64,000 nt of DNA from UBA2421 sp002343075 (lineage in GTDB: Bacteria; Planctomycetota; Phycisphaerae; Tepidisphaerales; Tepidisphaeraceae): positions 248,001 to 312,000 of the forward strand of contig CALJLN010000003.1 in assembly GCA_937982565.1 (NCBI GenBank), in the 5' to 3' direction. A program made the position numbers and the translations under genes. Shown here piece by piece: positions 61,003 to 64,000 of the stretch; the first letter of the stretch is position 1, and the number at the start of each line of letters is the position of its first letter. Under the pieces are notes generated by a model, which was not told the origin of the DNA, made no database searches, and saw only the letters and a program-made list of their open reading frames with translations.

Positions 61003-62552
61003 GCTGCCTCCTTCAATTCCGCAGCAAACTGCGCCAGACCAGCCAGACGGAACCGCAGGCTGATCGAACCGGCCTTGCCGTCGTATGCAACCCGTTCCAC
61101 CAGTAAGCGCACCAACCGGGCCTGCTCGTGCGGTGCGAGGACTTGCCAGACGGGATCGAACCGCCGCAACGCATCGACCGCGGCGGATTCGTCGATCGTC
61201 TGTGCCTGTGCGGCGGCCAGTTGCTGGGTGATCTCAGTGAGTTGCTGCTCGGCGGCGGTGATCCGCTGCTGCGCCGCGGCGAGTTCCGCGCCAGCGTCTC
61301 CGGGCGGGCGGGAAGCCAACCGTTCGACCGCGAGCGCATCCTTGGCCAGCCCTTTTTCGAGCCGCCGGCGCTGCGCTTCGAGTTCGCTTTGGGCCTGCCC
61401 GGCTTGTTTTCGGAGTTGCGAGAGTGTCTGCAGCACGACCGCGGGGTCGCTGCCGATGCGGCGGATCTGGTTCACCACGAACTGCTCGATCTCGCCCGCG
61501 GGGATCGACCGCGACGCGCAGCTGTCCCAGCCCCGTTTCTGAGCCTGTGTACAGACGTAATACCTGTATCGCTTCTGCTTCTGCTGCGAATAGGTATGGA
61601 ACATCGCGCAGTTGCATCCGGTGCAGTGAAGAATGCCTTTGAGCAGGGCACCGTACTTGTTACGCACCAAAGCGCCGCCGCTACGACCATTGCGCTTCAG
61701 CAACGCCTGAACGCGTTGCCACAGATCTGCGTCGACAACGCTATCGTGTTCACCGGGATGGATTTCAGTGTGATACCGCACCTTGCCGAGGAGCGTGACG
61801 TTGGTGAGCAGGTGGAACAGATCGGTCTTGCCCCACATCCGGCCCCCGAGGCGACGGCCCGCCTTGGTGGTCCAGAGCTTGGTCGTCCACTGCCGCTGAT
61901 TAAGTTCGCGCACCGTTGGGACCAGCGACTCCTGTTGAAGGTAGAGCCGGAAGATCGAACGCACCTGCTCAGCTTCGGCTTCGTTGACGATCAGCTTCGG
62001 ACCCGCGGGGCTGCTCAACAAGTCGTAACCGAGGATGGGCTTGCCCCCGGCGAACTTCCCCTTGCGCCGGGCGGCCGCGATTTTGTCCCGGGTACGCTCG
62101 GAGATGATCTCCCGCTCAAACTGCGCGAACGACAGCAGGATGTTGAGCGTCAGCCTCCCCATCGAGTGGGTCGTATTGAACTGCTGGGTGACCGATACAA
62201 ACGAGACCTGGTGGTTCTCGAAGATCTGCATCATCCGCGCGAAGTCCATTAACGAGCGACTCAGGCGGTCGACCTTGTAGACCACGACACAGTCGACCTT
62301 CCCCGCCTCAATGTCATCCATCAGCCGTTTGACGGCGGGCCGGTCGAGGTTCCCGCCGGTGAACCCTCCATCGTCGTAGCGCGTCGGGAGGCAGACCCAC
62401 CCTTCGTGCTTCTGAGCCGCGATGAACGCTTCGGCGCTTTCGCGTTGGGCGTCGAGGGTGTTGAACTCCTGCTGGAGTCCCTCTTCAGTACTCTTGCGGG
62501 TATAAATCGCGCACCGCACGACCTTGGTAGCTGGCGAAGTGGGTTGCTTCAT
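60999..62552 (-). CDS. Large serine recombinase
   Basis: The protein of 517 residues has the resolvase domain with catalytic Ser21 in AIYTRKSTEEG, then YDDGGFTGGNLDRP, VYKVDRLSRSLMDF and SERTRDKIAAARRKG. The recombinase domain follows and then a zinc ribbon (CTGCNCAM...YVCTQAQKRGWDSC) and a C-terminal coiled coil rich in Gln/Ala. These are phage-type integrases that insert DNA at att sites. It is linked by 4-base overlaps with genes on both sides, so it belongs to one transcript with DUF2924 and the HTH partner. It probably moves the 53-64 kb element. Confidence 0.93.
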   Translation of the reverse strand: MKQPTSPATKVVRCAIYTRKSTEEGLQQEFNTLDAQRESAEAFIAAQKHEGWVCLPTRYDDGGFTGGNLDRPAVKRLMDDIEAGKVDCVVVYKVDRLSRSLMDFARMMQIFENHQVSFVSVTQQFNTTHSMGRLTLNILLSFAQFEREIISERTRDKIAAARRKGKFAGGKPILGYDLLSSPAGPKLIVNEAEAEQVRSIFRLYLQQESLVPTVRELNQRQWTTKLWTTKAGRRLGGRMWGKTDLFHLLTNVTLLGKVRYHTEIHPGEHDSVVDADLWQRVQALLKRNGRSGGALVRNKYGALLKGILHCTGCNCAMFHTYSQQKQKRYRYYVCTQAQKRGWDSCASRSIPAGEIEQFVVNQIRRIGSDPAVVLQTLSQLRKQAGQAQSELEAQRRRLEKGLAKDALAVERLASRPPGDAGAELAAAQQRITAAEQQLTEITQQLAAAQAQTIDESAAVDALRRFDPVWQVLAPHEQARLVRLLVERVAYDGKAGSISLRFRLAGLAQFAAELKEAA

Positions 62553-63046
62553 GTGGGCACCTCCCCGGACTTAGCCAACCCGAAGAACAGGTACCCGTTC
62601 CAGTGGGAGCCCGTGACGGCCTTGGCCACCGCGCTGAGCGAGCGGTAGACCTGGCCGTCAAACTCGAATCCCTTGGGTAGTACCGTCACCGCCACCGTCC
62701 GGCCCTGGTACACGCGGGTGAGCACGGCTCCCGGCATCGGCAACCGGTCGCGACTCAAGGCCGCTGGTGCGGGACCGGTGGCGTGCGGGCTGCCCACCTT
62801 GGGTAACCGGGGGACGGTCGTGCGGATGTCGGCGTCTCGGGCCAGCTCCGCCGCCCGTAGGCGGGCGCGGTCTGACAGCGACCCTTCCCGCAAGGACTGA
62901 ATCCGCCATGCCAGCCGTTTACAGAGAAAGTCGCGATTCCCCGAACGGCTCGGTTCGCCGAACAGTTCGAGGTACTTCTGACGCAGGTCTGCGGTGCGCA
63001 TCGTTCGCAGCCGCGTCAGTTCGTGATGGACGTTGCTAGGGTTCAT
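62549..63046 (-). CDS. DUF2924 protein
   Basis: This 165-residue basic protein fits the DUF2924 pattern: LRTMRTADLRQKYLELFGEPSRSGNRDFLCKRLAWRIQ near the start and LTRVYQGRTVAVTVLPKGFEFDGQVYRSLSAVAKAVTGSHWNGYLFF at the end. Genes of this type stand upstream of large serine recombinases in many mobile elements; a direct role in recombination or in DNA binding is likely but not shown. It overlaps the recombinase ATG by four bases. Confidence 0.85.
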   Translation of the reverse strand: MNPSNVHHELTRLRTMRTADLRQKYLELFGEPSRSGNRDFLCKRLAWRIQSLREGSLSDRARLRAAELARDADIRTTVPRLPKVGSPHATGPAPAALSRDRLPMPGAVLTRVYQGRTVAVTVLPKGFEFDGQVYRSLSAVAKAVTGSHWNGYLFFGLAKSGEVPT

Positions 63047-63082
63047 GCTCTCCGTTCGTTAACCACGACCACCATGAAGGGG

Positions 63083-63268
63083 TCAGTCGGCGGACACATC
63101 AAGGCAATTCCGCTCGGAATCTGTGATTGCCGACGCGTGGGCCACTTCTGGGGTCAGCGCACATCGGCTCCACAGTCGGAGCAGGCCCGCGGCCAGGATC
63201 GATGCCACCTCTCTCTGCGGCTCTAGTTCCATTGCCGCCTCATCGGCGGGGGGCGTTTCAGTTCTCAT
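63083..63268 (-). CDS. Small protein ahead of the recombinase module, unknown
   Basis: The 61-residue frame (MRTETPPADEAAMELEPQREVASILAAGLLRLWSRCAL...) lies on the minus strand 36 bases ahead of DUF2924. The middle segment VASILAAGLLRLW is a conserved-looking helix in small proteins next to such recombinases. The start at 63268 is a guess; the frame is open to 63310. It could be part of the recombinase transcript. Confidence 0.45.
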   Translation of the reverse strand: MRTETPPADEAAMELEPQREVASILAAGLLRLWSRCALTPEVAHASAITDSERNCLDVSAD

Positions 63269-63350
63269 ACGCATGCAGGTGCTCCGGTTCGACGGGCGAC
63301 AGAATGCCATGTCCGTAAACCGGAAACAGACGGAGTCGGCGTGAAACGAG

Positions 63351-63375
63351 AATCACTCGGCTGGGCCGAGTGATT
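63351..63375 (-). terminator. Perfect 10-bp-stem hairpin
   Basis: AATCACTCGG and CCGAGTGATT with a 5-base loop (CTGGG) form a strong hairpin between the last two minus-strand genes. On the minus strand TTCTCGTTT follows, a weak T-run, so a terminator for the upstream gene is possible. A recombination or protein site is the alternative. Confidence 0.5.
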
Positions 63376-63429
63376 TGGCGTGTTCAGAGGCTGTCGGTGA
63401 AACGAAACAGCGAAACGAAACCGTCCGTT

Positions 63430-64000
63430 TCACGTGTTGCGTCGCATAAATCGGTGGCTTAAGACCCGTTTGCATTCTGGGCAGGGCATGCTTTCACCTT
63501 CGGCCGCGAAGGTCTTGATGCATTCCTTGCAGAAGAACCAAAGCTTTCCCGTTACAGGTGATGCTGCGGGAAAGGCGTTCTTAGCGTTTTCATCGGTCCC
63601 GGCGGCAGCGCGAATGGACTTGTAGTACGCTACTGGCAAGTTCCATGCGGCTTTCTTCACATGGACGCCATTGTTGCGGCCGTACGGTTCGCCGAGGTCA
63701 GATTCCCGAAGGAATCCGTTGGCGAGCGCCTTTTTACGGACGATGCCGGTTATCTGGAGGCGCCGCGTCTTGTCGCGCGAGTTGCGACTCTCGCGATCAA
63801 GCAGCAGAGTCGCTTGTTCACCCGGCGAGAGCCACTTCTCGGGTTTGGTCTCGGAAGGCGCCTCCGGTTCGAGAGGAGGAGGTTGCACTGAGGGGGTCGG
63901 CTGTGGCGCGGATGAAATGGCTTGTATGGCTGCTGCGATGTTGCGGAGTTCAGGGACTAGCGATGCAATACCGCTGGCTTCAGGATCAGCTGTTGGCTTG
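63430..64000 (-). CDS. Zinc-ribbon protein, N-terminus beyond the window
   Basis: The frame is open from the right edge of the window to its stop at 63430, so the gene is partial; an internal GTG at 63888 is a possible start. The visible C-terminal part has a charged middle (TLLLDRESRNSRDKTRRLQITGIVRKKALANGFLRESDLGEPYG) and ends with a zinc ribbon, FFCKECIKTFAAEGESMPCPECKRVLSHRF. The Pro-rich stretch before (EPEAPSETKPEK) looks like a linker. I cannot name the function. Confidence 0.55.
   Translation of the reverse strand, partial: KPTADPEASGIASLVPELRNIAAAIQAISSAPQPTPSVQPPPLEPEAPSETKPEKWLSPGEQATLLLDRESRNSRDKTRRLQITGIVRKKALANGFLRESDLGEPYGRNNGVHVKKAAWNLPVAYYKSIRAAAGTDENAKNAFPAASPVTGKLWFFCKECIKTFAAEGESMPCPECKRVLSHRFMRRNT

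Noticed and set aside
61128..62252. A 374-codon plus-strand frame inside the serine recombinase gene
   Set aside because: It is the antisense shadow of an obvious recombinase with intact catalytic residues.

Overview
Organism. The window looks like a GC-rich chromosomal segment of a planctomycete, probably of the Phycisphaerae type (inference). Reasons: a secreted RTX protein begins with the LERRRMLS-type motif common near the N-termini of planctomycete exported proteins; there is a very large protein with YD and delta-60 repeats; and a recombinase/DUF2924/small-HTH mobile module of the kind found in planctomycetes. No 16S rRNA, tRNA or CRISPR was seen, so the placement rests on protein style only.

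Left part, 1-27.7 kb: ordinary chromosome with compact, often convergent genes. It opens with a possible electron conduit: an outer-membrane beta-barrel (71-1993) followed by a 1449-residue lipoprotein with ten CXXCH haem sites and an LVIVD-repeat C-terminus (2065-6414). Both genes for system II cytochrome c maturation lie nearby (ResB 14021, CcsA 16169). Others are an RTX protein, a GAF-PP2C phosphatase, a GT-C glycosyltransferase, inositol-phosphate synthase, a TlyA-like methyltransferase, TetR, TrpS, a CYTH protein, ProA, a folP-cdaA-ybbR cluster with an altered c-di-AMP synthase motif, a GNAT and FtsH.

Middle part, 28-41 kb: a fusion scar of a DUF1524 restriction-type gene with a lambda-type portal gene, then an arsenic operon (acr3-arsR-arsC), a SigZ-like sigma factor, and a seven-gene minus-strand operon. 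That operon runs Rrf2 regulator, Fe-S subunit, NrfD membrane subunit, Tat-exported molybdopterin enzyme (tetrathionate/arsenate reductase group), MoeA, MobA and a carboxymuconolactone decarboxylase-like protein. An 18-bp perfect palindrome sits 10 bp ahead of the Rrf2 gene.

Right part, 41.3-64 kb: mosaic mobile DNA. A terminase and its zinc-ribbon partner are cut at the 5' end by an IS3-family (IS407-like) element. On the other side of the IS lies a 5'-truncated YD/Rhs-type protein with a toxin-like tail, a candidate immunity gene, and an orphan 253-bp copy of the Rhs core. This abuts a second, unrelated (GpA-type) terminase pair. Then come small phage-type genes (DUF6900-like, HARE-HTH), a GIY-YIG/unknown gene pair, a ParB-methyltransferase, a striking inverted array of 11-bp repeats, a primase-helicase, and a large serine recombinase with its usual partners. 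The last gene runs off the right edge.

Most unusual: the mirror-symmetric repeat array at 57.80-58.11 kb beside a primase-helicase (possible replication origin of a mobile element), the porin/decahaem/LVIVD pair, the Rhs toxin/immunity/orphan-core locus, and the DGA to DLG change in CdaA.
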